Notes under the pieces: model-generated
The model's database searches: none
What the model was told of the DNA's origin: nothing
What the model saw: only the letters and a program-made list of their open reading frames with translations
In this document: positions 54,847 to 64,000 of the stretch, in pieces
Numbering within the stretch: the first letter of the stretch is position 1
Layout of the letters: every line of letters starts with the position of its first letter
From: Alternaria dauci
Lineage: Eukaryota; Ascomycota; Dothideomycetes; Pleosporales; Pleosporaceae
DNA length: 64,000 nucleotides
Direction of reading: 5' to 3'
NCBI RefSeq assembly: GCF_042100115.1
Contig: NC_091280.1
Location: 2,356,001 to 2,420,000 of the forward strand
Position numbers and translations under genes: made by a program

Positions 54847-56280
54847 ATGGAGGACGCTACCTGGAAACAGACCCGACCAGGGCGTTGGGAGCGCGCGCAA
54901 ACCTATCTCGAGAGGATAAACATGCTCACCCGCAATGTTCCAAACGCCATTGGCCGCGACAATTGGGCCAAGAACGCAGTTGCCAAACTCGAATTTCACC
55001 CTACGATCAAAGATCCTGCTGCCTACCTCCGGACTGCTTGGAAACAAGTTCGCTACAACCATCCGGAGATTGCCGCCTTTCCATACAACGGTCAATATGT
55101 CTACCGCGTCGGAGACGATGCTTCAATCGCTTTGTGGGTTTCAGCGACATTCTCCGTCGTTGAGGGCAAGACTGTTGATGAGCTACTGGGCCGGATACCA
55201 AGGAACGAACAGATGATGTGCTACTTCCTTCCCGACACATCCGAAGTCATGATCTGGTCCCCTCACTATCGCGTCGACGCCCGCGGCGCAATCTTCTGCC
55301 TCAACCACCTTGTTGAGTCCTTAGCCAACATGAATCCTAACCTAGTCTTCGGCGGGTGTGCCAAGAATCTGACGCCGAGCATGGAGTTGACGCTTCGCAT
55401 CGGACACGAGAAGACACCAGAGATCGAAGCGCAAGCCGAAAGCCGTCTCGCAGCACTAGAGCCTCACAAGCCCGTCCTAGAACTGATGCCCAAGATCAAA
55501 GCACAGAGGCCAGGATACACCCAGCGACACTTTGTCAAGTTCTCCGAGCGTGACACAAAAGCCGTCATAGATAGTTGCGAGACTCTAGCTCTCGCCATCG
55601 ACGTCGCTCTACACGCCGCCCTCATCAGCGCCGTCGCGAAACTCGCAGAAATAAACGAGCCGAAAAGTTTCATGGCCTCGTTCCACTCCAACCTCCGCAA
55701 CCTGATCCCAGAAGGTGCAGCGCCCGAGCATTCCCCCACAAGCTACACCAGTGTCATCACCACTGAAGTCATCGTCTCACCGCAAACGGACTTCAACAGC
55801 TATTACTCCCAACTCGCACCAGTCTACGCTGCCGGCTACGCACCGTACTTGAAGTCGTCGCCTTTCTTCCACAAGCGCCTCGAAGAGACAATGTTCAGTC
55901 CCGACCACGGGAAGAAAGGTGAGGCGGATGGGCAACAGCAACCGCGCTTTGCTTTCCTCGGCGAAGTAGACGAACAGGTCGTCAAGGATGTCGGCGACGG
56001 GCTCGTCAAGGTCAAGGACTTTTGGTTGGGCGCCGAAACACTGACGATGCGCATGATGGTACACACGTGGATATGGGAGGGCCAACTCGTCCTCAGCGTC
56101 TGCTTCAACGAGAGCTATTGGGATAAGGATCAGGCGGTCAGTTTGCTCAGCGGCATGCAGGATGCGTTGATGGAGGTTGCGTCGAGGAAGATATCAAGAG
56201 TTGATAGTGTATCGGGTTCGAAGATGTCGGGGTTCGATGTTCAGCAATTCAGCAATGATGTTGCTGAATTGAGGATATAG
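54847..56280 (+). CDS. Tri3-like O-acyltransferase (condensation-domain fold), 477 aa
   Basis: Single exon, MEDATWKQTRPGRWERAQTY. The chloramphenicol-acetyltransferase/condensation-like catalytic motif appears as SPHYRVDARGA (HxxxDA; consensus HxxxDG) near residue 138. The second-half block WIWEGQLVLSVCFNESYWDK corresponds to the C-terminal core of trichothecene 15-O-acetyltransferase (Tri3)-like proteins. Such enzymes transfer an acyl group from acyl-CoA to a hydroxyl. Length is as expected and no lesion is seen. No other trichothecene-type gene is in the window, so the substrate is open. A link to the 24.7-41.6 kb cluster would need co-expression data. The leader before the ATG is pyrimidine-rich. 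Confidence 0.8.
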   Translation: MEDATWKQTRPGRWERAQTYLERINMLTRNVPNAIGRDNWAKNAVAKLEFHPTIKDPAAYLRTAWKQVRYNHPEIAAFPYNGQYVYRVGDDASIALWVSATFSVVEGKTVDELLGRIPRNEQMMCYFLPDTSEVMIWSPHYRVDARGAIFCLNHLVESLANMNPNLVFGGCAKNLTPSMELTLRIGHEKTPEIEAQAESRLAALEPHKPVLELMPKIKAQRPGYTQRHFVKFSERDTKAVIDSCETLALAIDVALHAALISAVAKLAEINEPKSFMASFHSNLRNLIPEGAAPEHSPTSYTSVITTEVIVSPQTDFNSYYSQLAPVYAAGYAPYLKSSPFFHKRLEETMFSPDHGKKGEADGQQQPRFAFLGEVDEQVVKDVGDGLVKVKDFWLGAETLTMRMMVHTWIWEGQLVLSVCFNESYWDKDQAVSLLSGMQDALMEVASRKISRVDSVSGSKMSGFDVQQFSNDVAELRI

Positions 56281-57150
56281 TCTGCTTTTAACTCGAAGCT
56301 ATGTAATCGCGAGTTGTGCTTCTTAGGACTACTAGAATATGAAACTACCTAATTTTTGCCTAGTTCGCCAGAATACGTTGAGCTTTCTCGGCTTCTTGCA
56401 TGTCTTGTTCGTGATTTGTTTGCACCTAGCCAATTCCCAGAGACCTGGGTAATGATTATGGCTTGACAAATTCTGCCGTTGTCGCAATGGTATACATAGG
56501 TTAAGATTTGGTGCAGGCCCGTCGCAGCCTGTTCGTGGTCTGATTAGTTACGCACTTGGAAGAGTGGAGCTCGATACCCTGGCCGCGGAGTGCTGCGCAG
56601 AGGAGGGTCTACCTAGTATACCACGGTGGCAGCTTCAAGTCCGCCGAGATTTGTGCGAAGGTCCGCCACTACGGTTGTTTCCGGGTACAGTCCACCCACA
56701 ATAGTTGTTGACCGCGAGACCACCGAACTCCACGGATGTGTAGAGCTGCTTTTGAGTCTCCTGGTGGAGGCTTTGTATGACAGTGATGACTGGTTGAAAT
56801 CACGGAACTGGCCACCCACGCAACTAAATTTGCAAGAATGTACCTACGTATACCCGGCGTGTTCATTTTCGCTATTCTTGTCCCGCAAATATCTCTGCTG
56901 ATTCCCAAATATCCGGATAGTGCAAAACAGATAATACTGTACAAATCACGACCCAGGCATATGCACTTGGGCGCTATATCGGATGCTGATTGCGATTATT
57001 CAAGAGATCAAAACGATGTGCGAGGGCCTGCGCTTTCTCCTAAAAACAAGGCACAGTTAAGGTTTAACCAGAGTCGTTATCGGTTCAAATCACGCTGAGC
57101 TGGACACTCTATTCGTTTTGATATCAAGCAGTTTCTATGAGGCCGCCAAA
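56281..57150. other. intergenic with repeat copy B
   Basis: No gene recognised. Contains the inverted match to 52438-52504. Confidence 0.4.
56731..56797 (-). repeat. diverged dispersed repeat, copy B (inverted relative to A)
   Basis: Reverse complement aligns with 52438-52504; see copy A. Confidence 0.7.
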
Positions 57151-57153
57151 TGA

Positions 57154-57525
57154 CGGCATCCTTCATCAGATCGACTTGGAAAAGATAAGGAGGGGACCCA
57201 GCTCATCAGTCTCGCTCAACATCTCATATCTTGTTACGCACATCCTGAGGAGAGCCTTTCAGCTTTATATCTTCGCTATTTCCAAGTAAACATCTATATC
57301 AAATATACGTATCCTCAGATTAGTGGTCTCAGCTCAGAGTCGCTAAGACATGTGATTAGTGAAGTTGAAGGGAGTGAACTTCTTTACTATTTACGGTGGC
57401 TAGCAGAAGGCCTTCTACGGGAATACAAGACGAAAAGCAGAACAAAAGGCGAAGTTGAAGGAAACCGCAAAACTCAGGATCTCTGTATCTTGGAGCGGGC
57501 TTTGATGGACCGCAGTGTCAACTAG
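57154..57525 (+). pseudogene. orphan coding-like fragment (about 123 codons, no start)
   Basis: Open frame between TGA 57151 and TAG 57523 without an N-terminal ATG. It reads as plausible protein: TQLISLAQHLISCYAHPEE, LYLRYFQVNIYIKYTYPQ, EVEGSELLYYLRWLAEGLL, then a basic/charged tail. Composition is balanced and helical, unlike the surrounding shadows. It may be the C-terminal remnant of a larger gene, or an exon. Family not recognised. Confidence 0.4.
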
Positions 57526-57559
57526 CACGCAGACGCGCATCCTAAGATCGTTGTATTAG

Positions 57560-58144
57560 CTACAGATTAACAAATGTGAAGAAGCCAGACTCTTTTAAGG
57601 CTGAGCTCATATGGGGAAACTTACCCGATGCATATCCCATACAATCAGCCTGCTGGGCTGTACCGCTGCAGCCCATCTTCTGCAGGCACGCAGCATAGCC
57701 GTAAACGCAAATTCCCTCACTATCTTCGTACTGACAAGTATTGAAGGGATCAGGGCATCCCTGGATGCAATCGATCTTGTCATTTTCATAATAACAGGCT
57801 GAGCACGGCAATCTCGTCAGAAAGGCCTCTTAGTTTTGATTCCTCTGGATCAAGAGCACTTACATCCGTGGAACATGCCACCATTGGCGTCAGTTGAGTA
57901 ACCGCACAGCTCCCCGTCACCGAGGTTCCTAGACCCGTCTCTTTCGGCGCACGACTCGTGGACCTTGTGGACTGTAATCGTGTTAGGGATGTAACCAACA
58001 GAATCTTTTTCGAAGTAGCAACTCACCGCCATTGAGATTGTCGCGCCATGCGTTGTTCGCAACCCATTTTCCATAGTCGTCCAGGGTCCAGGCTCCGACG
58101 GTGGCCAAGGTGGCGGCCAAGACAGCAAGATTCATGATTTGCAT
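57560..58144 (-). CDS. secreted cysteine-rich protein (154 aa), three exons
   Basis: Exons (minus) 58144-58027, 57971-57864, 57798-57560; both introns are GT-AG (56 and 65 nt) with agreeing phases (1 and 1). Signal peptide MQIMNLAVLAATLATVGAW. The mature part has ten cysteines (HESCAE, ELCGY, GSCYYE, DCIQGC, NTCQY, GICVY, AACLQ, MGCSG, ADCMG), enough for five disulfides, and is acidic. No enzymatic motif. A TATA-like TATAAAGA is present on the minus strand near 58290. This is the profile of a fungal small secreted protein/candidate effector, or of a structural wall protein. GTAAGT at the codons following MGYASG could be an unused third donor, so the extreme C-terminus (KFPHMSS...) is uncertain. 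Confidence 0.78.
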
Positions 58145-59018
58145 GTTGACTGGTCTCGTCTTTAGTCTCTAGGTATAGAATGGATAGAAGCAGTCAAGCG
58201 TCGTGGCTAAGTAAGAAGATGATGGTGAGTTAAGAAGTGAAGTTGTTGCTCTGTGTGATCGAAGAAGCAGTTTTTACGACAGGAAAGGGCATCTTTATAC
58301 GTCTGGTTGAAGGATTAGAAGCCTTCGCGAGGCTATGCCTTCGGTCTTGACGATACCTGATGACGTTAATTTCTATTCGTATTTTGACCCTAGCTCTTAA
58401 CGATCCTTTTACCAAGTAGTTCAATTAGCGAGCCTGCTGACGCTAGGAATTCCGATTGGTGCAAATCGTTGATGGTTTCAATATTCACCGTATATAAACA
58501 AGCTTACTGGAAAGCATTAGGCGTGCATAATAGGGGCTTGCTAATCATAAGCTGTGAAATTAATGGGACGTGATGCTGTAGGAACAAGGCGCAGCCGTGA
58601 GCCGGACGTGACCCTGATGTTAGGTAATACGCCCTCTTGGCATAATACGCCCTCTTGGTCCAATACACCCTCTCGACCTATTACACGATCTCATCTGTTA
58701 CCTCTACCTCGTACTTTTAATTCGACTTAGTCCTACTAATTAAGCTGACAGCGGTTGTGACGGTCCTCGACTTGGGGTTACGGGTAATCAAAAGGACGAC
58801 CTTCTTACTTCCTAGCTCAAGGGTTGACACTATCCATGAGAGTGTAAAGTCGCTTTTTCGGTGTCGGTGGATACCTGCCGTGTCGCGATAATCATTACTG
58901 CTCAATAGTTCGCGACTCTATCCATCACAAAACATGTCTCAATTACCATTACCAATTTCCATCCGCACTGCGAGATTCCAAACATCAGCCACACCACACG
59001 GCTCACGATTACTATCCA
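58145..59018. other. intergenic, promoter of the secreted protein plus repeat copy D
   Basis: Contains tandem near-copies of ATACGCCCTCTTGG at 58627-58670, and the repeat matching 53554-53612. No gene recognised. Confidence 0.45.
58836..58896 (+). repeat. diverged dispersed repeat, copy D
   Basis: Same orientation match to 53554-53612. Confidence 0.65.
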
Positions 59019-60536
59019 TTACCCTTCCACCCCAAACAGGCGCCGCATGACCCCACCAAAACATCCTCTGCCCTTCACAGCCATCCCACCAGGTCCACTC
59101 TTACCCTTCTTCATAAGCTCCTCCTCCCTCTCCACCTCCATCTCGTTCGCACGCCGCACTCTCTCCTTCATCTCCGCACGACGCAGGCCATCGGGTATAG
59201 ACCATGCTCCTTCCCTCTCAGCCTTCCACTGCGCAAGGCTTTCGCGTTTGGGGACTGCGCCATGTTCGATCGCAAGGGAGATGTTGTGTTGAGGAATTGT
59301 CTGGTCGGGTTTGGAAGAACGCAGTGGATTGTACTGAGGCGGCGACATAAGGCGTATGTCTGAGTATGAGCGATGTGGGAGTGATGCGCGATGGTGCTGC
59401 GGTGGAGACACAAGCGCTTGGCGCAGCTCGTTGAGGTTTGGAGGCGAGGCACGTCGATGGCTGTACGACGCTGGATGTGCACCGGTAAGCGCAGCCAGTG
59501 ACTCTGAACGCGCTCTTTGTACTTCGGCTTGATGTTGCTGCTGCGATGCGTGGGACAGAGTCTTTCTCTGGCCCTGATGCCATGATTCAACATGGTCGAT
59601 GCGTATCGAAGGCAGTGATGATGTGCGTGGGATCGAGCCTGGCCGCATTGGACCCGTCACCGTCGATCGCGCGCCATTTCTGAGATATTGAGAAGGCATT
59701 GGGTAGTATCGCGGGATTGGCGGTAGTGATGCGACAGGTATCGGCGGCGGTACAGCTGACAGGAAACGTGCATCAGACGAAGAGCCAGATTTTGACCTCC
59801 GTACGGCGATATTGCGAGGATGTGGGTGTTGATCGATACGTGAGGTAAGTCTCTCAGCAGACTCGGGCTCATGAGACCAGGCTTCGGGATGGCTACGCGA
59901 TGTTCCCAGGCTAGACCGGCGATCGAGGTTGCCGCTAGATGACGACGACGACAACCCGCTCAGAGAATGACTATCAGCGAGTACATGGTGTTGATTAGAG
60001 TATGATCGGAGACTTGATCGAGAGATGGAGTGTACCGCTTTTCGCGGTATCGCCGGATTGCTGCCATCTGGAACCACTTGGTGCAGGGGATGTTGACGAT
60101 ATTCTTGTGCTGCAGCTGCTCTTTCGCGTTGGACTCTGGCTTTCTCGCGTCTGGAATTCCAGCCTTCCTCATCATTTCTCATTTCGTCGTCGTGAAAAGC
60201 TTGATGGATTTGGGGATGATGAGTTGATTGAGCATAGGCAAGAGGTGCCGTGCGTGTAGCCCTTACTTGCGAGCACTGCGGGTGGGGTGCATGTTGGGGT
60301 AGGCTTCGTCTATTGCTGATCTTTACAACATCAGCCGTTGCTTTCGGTTGGCATATCTGGTCCAGCGGCTGTCTTTTCAGTTCTGTGATGAAAGTGCTGA
60401 AGTCAGGCGTCGCAGCCTCCGTGACACTGAGTTCGCTGATAGTGTGTAGGGTTCGGCGTCTTTCCGGTCGCTGCTGGCGCATGGATGGAATCCGATTCTG
60501 AGACTGATCTTGAGGGCGGGGCTTCTGGAGAGGCAT
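59019..60536 (-). CDS. long disordered basic protein (505 aa), function unknown
   Basis: An open frame from ATG 60536 (MPLQKPRPQDQSQNRIPSM) to 59019. Almost entirely low-complexity: Ser, Arg, Gln, His and Pro rich, with many RxxS and SP sites typical of phosphorylated scaffold proteins. One charged helix (WNSRREKARVQRERAAAAQEY) and a C-terminal block look ordered: LAQWKAEREGAWSIPDGLR, then EREEELMKKG, then a basic/hydrophobic end with GRGCFGGVMRRLFG, which may bind membrane and carries a possible lipidated Cys (inference). The frame may be the 3' exon of a longer gene: coding-looking pieces on the same strand at 60899-61324 contain a hydrophobic helix (ILFMLVIMSIG). No known domain recognised. 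Confidence 0.6.
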   Translation of the reverse strand: MPLQKPRPQDQSQNRIPSMRQQRPERRRTLHTISELSVTEAATPDFSTFITELKRQPLDQICQPKATADVVKISNRRSLPQHAPHPQCSQVRATRTAPLAYAQSTHHPQIHQAFHDDEMRNDEEGWNSRREKARVQRERAAAAQEYRQHPLHQVVPDGSNPAIPRKAVHSISRSSLRSYSNQHHVLADSHSLSGLSSSSSSGNLDRRSSLGTSRSHPEAWSHEPESAERLTSRIDQHPHPRNIAVRRSKSGSSSDARFLSAVPPPIPVASLPPIPRYYPMPSQYLRNGARSTVTGPMRPGSIPRTSSLPSIRIDHVESWHQGQRKTLSHASQQQHQAEVQRARSESLAALTGAHPASYSHRRASPPNLNELRQALVSPPQHHRASLPHRSYSDIRLMSPPQYNPLRSSKPDQTIPQHNISLAIEHGAVPKRESLAQWKAEREGAWSIPDGLRRAEMKERVRRANEMEVEREEELMKKGKSGPGGMAVKGRGCFGGVMRRLFGVEG

Positions 60537-61848
60537 GTGGAGCGACGAGCTTGGTAGTCGAGCAATCGAACCTTGTCGAGCGCTGCGAAAGATTCCAATA
60601 TGGCGATGTGTAGATGCACATGAGTATTACAGTATACCTGCAGAAGCTGTACCGCACCACGATAGGCCATTGAAATCCGTATGCAAACTGGTGGGAGGCG
60701 GTGACATGGGCAGTCGCGGATGCGGAAATATTGGTGAGAAGAATATACCGGTTTCATGGCTCTTTATGAGATGCAGTGAATAGGGTATGCCCTAACGTGG
60801 CTTGGTCCACCGATGACACTATCTTCAGATAGCTGTGCTGAGATGGCGCGTGTTGAGGTGCATTATCGTTGGATCTCGGAACTGAGCTCGACCCTGTGCT
60901 ACGAAGCGTCCTGCAATGTCGCTCCCGAGCCAAATGGTAGATCTCCGGAGGTGCGAGCGTTTCGTTGGCGTCGCACTGCATTGAATAGATTGAAGACGCG
61001 TAAACGCGGGATGCGAGCAACATTCGTCCTTGCAGAATAGCGGTCAGTAGATGCTTTGGCAAACCCAATCTGTGATGTGAATGAGTAGAAAAATGGTGTA
61101 TTAGTCAAATATTGTAAGGTGGCAATCTCGGGCGTTGAAAGTGAAAGATCGCCAACGTGTTCAAATGCTGCAATCTGTATGCTTAGACCCACGCCTGCGC
61201 GGCTATGATGCCGACGCCGCTCAAATCTAGATAAAGTGATGTGAGAAGTACCAATACTCATGATGACTAGCATGAAGAGTATGCTGTCGATCATATCGGG
61301 GAAGCCACTCCTTCGGCGAAGCATTCCCTCCGTCGAAGCGCGTGGCGGACAGGCAGCTAGTCACGCTGCGTCGACACGGTCAATGCTGTCCTAATACCAC
61401 CCTAACGGAAGAACAAAAGTCGTCGGCGGTACAGCAGCGTGGGAAAATGCTGTAAGAGGCTGCAGCGGGCGCGCCGCGACACTGGGTCTGGTGCGACGTT
61501 GCGCAACGAGGGAGCGGGCCGCGAGCTCAGGACGTTTGCCGAAAGGCTCGATCGATGACTCTACACACTACTCACCGTTAGTATTGGACAGCTTATATGT
61601 TCAATGACCACGTACCGGGAACGGGCGATAGACTATTGTAATGAAGCCTCACGGTCTGGTGGGATAGACTGTCGGCCGTCCGGTAGGGTGGTACTTCCGA
61701 GACATGACACTCTCTCGCTTCTTGCAATCTAATCCTTGGTCGAGATAGTGGGAAGCAAATTTGTGCAACTTTGAGCTCGGTGGCTGATACTGCCAGGACG
61801 CCAGGGTGTCATCGGTGAATGAAACGCGGTCTTGGAGAGGCGTTCGCA
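60537..61848. other. intergenic or unmodelled 5' exons
   Basis: Minus-strand ORFs at 60754-61068 and 60899-61324 have partly membrane-like composition (SILFMLVIMSIGTSH, TNTPFFYSFTSQIGF) and could be exons of a multi-pass protein joined to the 505-residue frame. I could not build a consistent splice model. Confidence 0.35.
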
Positions 61849-61912
61849 TCACGGACACTCGTCTTGGACGGAAACTTCCGAGGCATCGTACCACACATCT
61901 TGGTCTTCATCT

Positions 61913-61948
<36 letters not shown>

Positions 61949-63996
61949 GTGTAGTCGAATTCTGGTTCCCATTGCCCGATGATCCTCATCGGAGGCTCGA
62001 TCGCATCGTCTTTTTTGGCTTTGCTCTGCTCTGGTTGGCTCTGCTCATCGACTGCTATTAGAGGCTGATCAACGTCTTCCCTTGCTTCTACCTCTTCAGA
62101 TGTAGAGCCAAAAGGCAACGAGTCTCTCCTCATCTGCTCATCGACAGCTAGCATAGGCTGCTCGCGTACTACATCGATCTTGGTCCTCGCTTCTACTTTC
62201 GAGACAGTATTCGTTGTCTCTGCACCCATAGCCTGGAGCTTCACCTTCACCTGAAGCATCCTCGCGCGTAGGGTATCAATTCTTTTTGCCGTCTCGTTCA
62301 GATCCAATTCTCGAACGGGCGCAATCTCGACATCAGCGACGACTCCTGATTCGACGCGTGGCAGGGCTTCTTCCGCGGGCTTTTCCTCCTCATAAGCACC
62401 ATGCATATCCCCCTTGTCGTTTGTTGGAAGAAACCTCGGCGGATCTGAGCCACCGACCTTCAACGGCACCTTTGTCGAGGTATAAATCGGTGGACTGCTA
62501 TTCCACAGTGGAGAGGGACCGCGCGGGGCAGTACCTCTAAAGACATGCGGTTTCGAATTCGAAGTCGAGCGTTTGATCACATCTGGCTTGGGAAGATCGT
62601 TTGGTGTTGTTCTCTTCGTAGATTTGGGTGGTACCGGCGGTGCGCTTTCGAGGGGTGATGGGGGAGTCTTGATTTCTACAAGCCGTGCGCTCGCCTTAGG
62701 TGGTGAACGCTTTGCCTGCTCGCCACGGATGGCGAAGTCTAGGCGGCTTGACCGAGGAGCTGGGGTCGCCTTTGCGGCAGGTTTTGCGGGCGGCGTGTAT
62801 GCTCCTCGTGTCGCTTTCGTCGGACGCATGTAGCCTGGCAAAGTTTCTGTAGGCTCACTCGCCCTTGAACTGGCCTTTTTCGGCCGCAGATAGTTGGGCA
62901 CATTCGCTGCTGCCTCTTTTGACCCCTTCCCATCTTTCGTTGGTGATTTCGGTGAGTCCGGTGGTGATGGAGCTGATGCCGCTGGGATAGGCTTTGACAC
63001 TCGCTGGCTCTTCGCATACCGCGGACCATCTTTGATCGGAGCTTTTGGTGGTGATGGGTCTGACGACGATAGAGAAGGCGCGGAAGGCTGCTGGAGCTTG
63101 GGCTCTCGCAATGCCGGTCGCGGAAGTGACGAACTGTTGCTGGCATTGGATGTTCCTCGCGCAGTTGAGGACCAGTCCTTCGTTGGCGAAGCCGGAATCG
63201 GCCGCTGATATGCGCTCGAAGAAGCCGATGTACAGCTACTTCGTGTAGGGGACGTCATGTCGACAGCGGAACCCGCGCTAGATGACGGCGTGGCATTAGT
63301 CATGCGTTCGCGTCGTGCAGGCGCAGGCGCAGGTGCAGGTTTACGCATGACCGCGACTTCCTTCTCAAACCCAAGACACTCCTCCATGACGAGCTCGACC
63401 TGCACAAAAACATCGTCAAAGTCTACGCTGTTAACGACATCAAGTTCCCGGAACTTCTTGTGATGCATCGCCCACCACGCGTCACTGATCCTGTGATGCT
63501 TTTCCGCAGTTATCAAAGAATGATCCGAGATGGTCTGCCAGTCCTGGTACGTTCGCAATCCCTTCTGCATCAACCCACAAGCCTTTGCGACAGCTTCTCT
63601 AGGCAGACGAACCCATGGTTGGAGAATGCGCAGCACGTCGGCGTCTGGTGCGTCCAGGGTGATTCTGGACCAAATCACGAGTAGCCGTTTCATGTCCCAT
63701 CCGATGTTGAGCAAGTTCGCGCTGGTCATATTGACAGCGGTCCGCATGTCCTTCACGTCGTCGATGATGGCGGACTCCACCAGTGTGGTGAATCTGAATC
63801 GCTCGATGCTGTTGACGAGTAGCTCGATGTCGGTGTACGGTTTGAAAGTCACTTCCGATTGTGGCCGAGATCCAGTGGCAGGAGCATTCGGCCAACGGCG
63901 AGCATCGTCAGGCGCGGGTATCCAATTGTCAGAGTTCGTAGGTGCGGAAGGGAAGAGTGATAGCGAGTGCTGGATGGTGTTGACGTTTGCCGTCAC
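61849..63996 (-). CDS. long Pro/Ser-rich protein with acidic tail (715 aa or more), possibly cut by window edge
   Basis: Frame from ATG 63996, four bases from the window edge, to 61849; the true start may lie further right. Residues ~50-210 look like a folded helical domain (IELLVNSIERFRFTTLVESAII, MKRLLVIWSRITLD, WQTISDHSLITAEKHHRISDAWWAMHHKKFREL). The rest is disordered: SPTKD-type repeats, two copies of a LPxYxRPxKA motif (VPNYLRPKKA, LPGYMRPTKA), many PP/SP sites, a coiled segment (LNETAKRIDTLRARMLQVKVKLQ), a duplicated EQPMLAVDEQ/DQPLIAVDEQ phrase, and a run of about twelve Asp near the C-terminus. No enzyme motif. Probably a cytosolic scaffold or cortex protein; family not recognised. 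Confidence 0.65.
61917..61949 (+). repeat. GTC trinucleotide run encoding poly-Asp
   Basis: About eleven GTC units on the plus strand, read as GAC/Asp in the minus-strand gene. Confidence 0.85.
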
Positions 63997-64000
63997 GGGA

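Noticed and set aside
57040..57100. tRNA-like GGTTCAAATC box
   Set aside because: No matching A box or cloverleaf around it.
1..64000. CRISPR arrays, operons, ribosome binding sites
   Set aside because: Eukaryotic sequence; no regularly spaced repeat arrays seen.

Overview
This is nuclear DNA of a filamentous ascomycete (Pezizomycotina, plausibly Dothideomycetes; inference only). The genes are split by short introns of about 46-70 nt with GTRNGT-type donors. The families are typical of moulds: class I hydrophobin, LaeA-like methyltransferase, SAT4-type membrane protein, Zn2Cys6 regulators and a UbiA prenyltransferase. Two transposons carry the stop-codon pattern left by repeat-induced point mutation (RIP). 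Where introns matter, exon junctions were worked out by hand from splice sites and reading phase.

Layout. 0-4.4 kb: 3' part of a TRP/FLC-type membrane protein and a tiny conserved hydrophobic protein. 4.8-10.4 kb: a transposon island with a complete but dead hAT element (8-bp target duplication, 17 in-frame amber codons), a 414-bp MITE with the same ends, and between them a small secreted cysteine-rich (defensin-like) gene. 12.9-24 kb: hydrophobin, a carotenoid oxygenase with one frameshift, a ruined C2H2+Zn2Cys6 regulator, two small proteins, a cysteine-rich single-pass membrane protein, and a secreted lipocalin-like (CrtC/kievitone-hydratase-like) protein.

24.7-41.6 kb is the most interesting stretch. 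Nine tightly packed, mostly divergent or convergent genes form a biosynthetic-looking cluster: FAD monooxygenase, cupin, SDR, two secreted BBE-type FAD oxidases, SAT4-like membrane protein, UbiA prenyltransferase, LaeA-like methyltransferase and P450. The window contains no polyketide synthase, NRPS or terpene cyclase. The simplest reading is a prenylated-phenol (meroterpenoid) pathway. In it the prenyltransferase would load a simple aromatic acid, the flavin monooxygenase would hydroxylate it (perhaps with loss of CO2), and the P450, BBE oxidases, SDR, cupin and methyltransferase would tailor the product.

43-64 kb: a large Ras-GEF with its own Ras-like P-loop domain, a RIP-degraded pogo/Fot element with perfect 46-bp terminal repeats only 180 bp upstream of a Zn2Cys6 regulator, a small unknown protein, diverged repeat blocks, a Tri3-like acyltransferase, a cysteine-rich secreted protein, and two long disordered proteins. 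The second of these reaches the right edge. No rRNA, convincing tRNA or CRISPR was seen.
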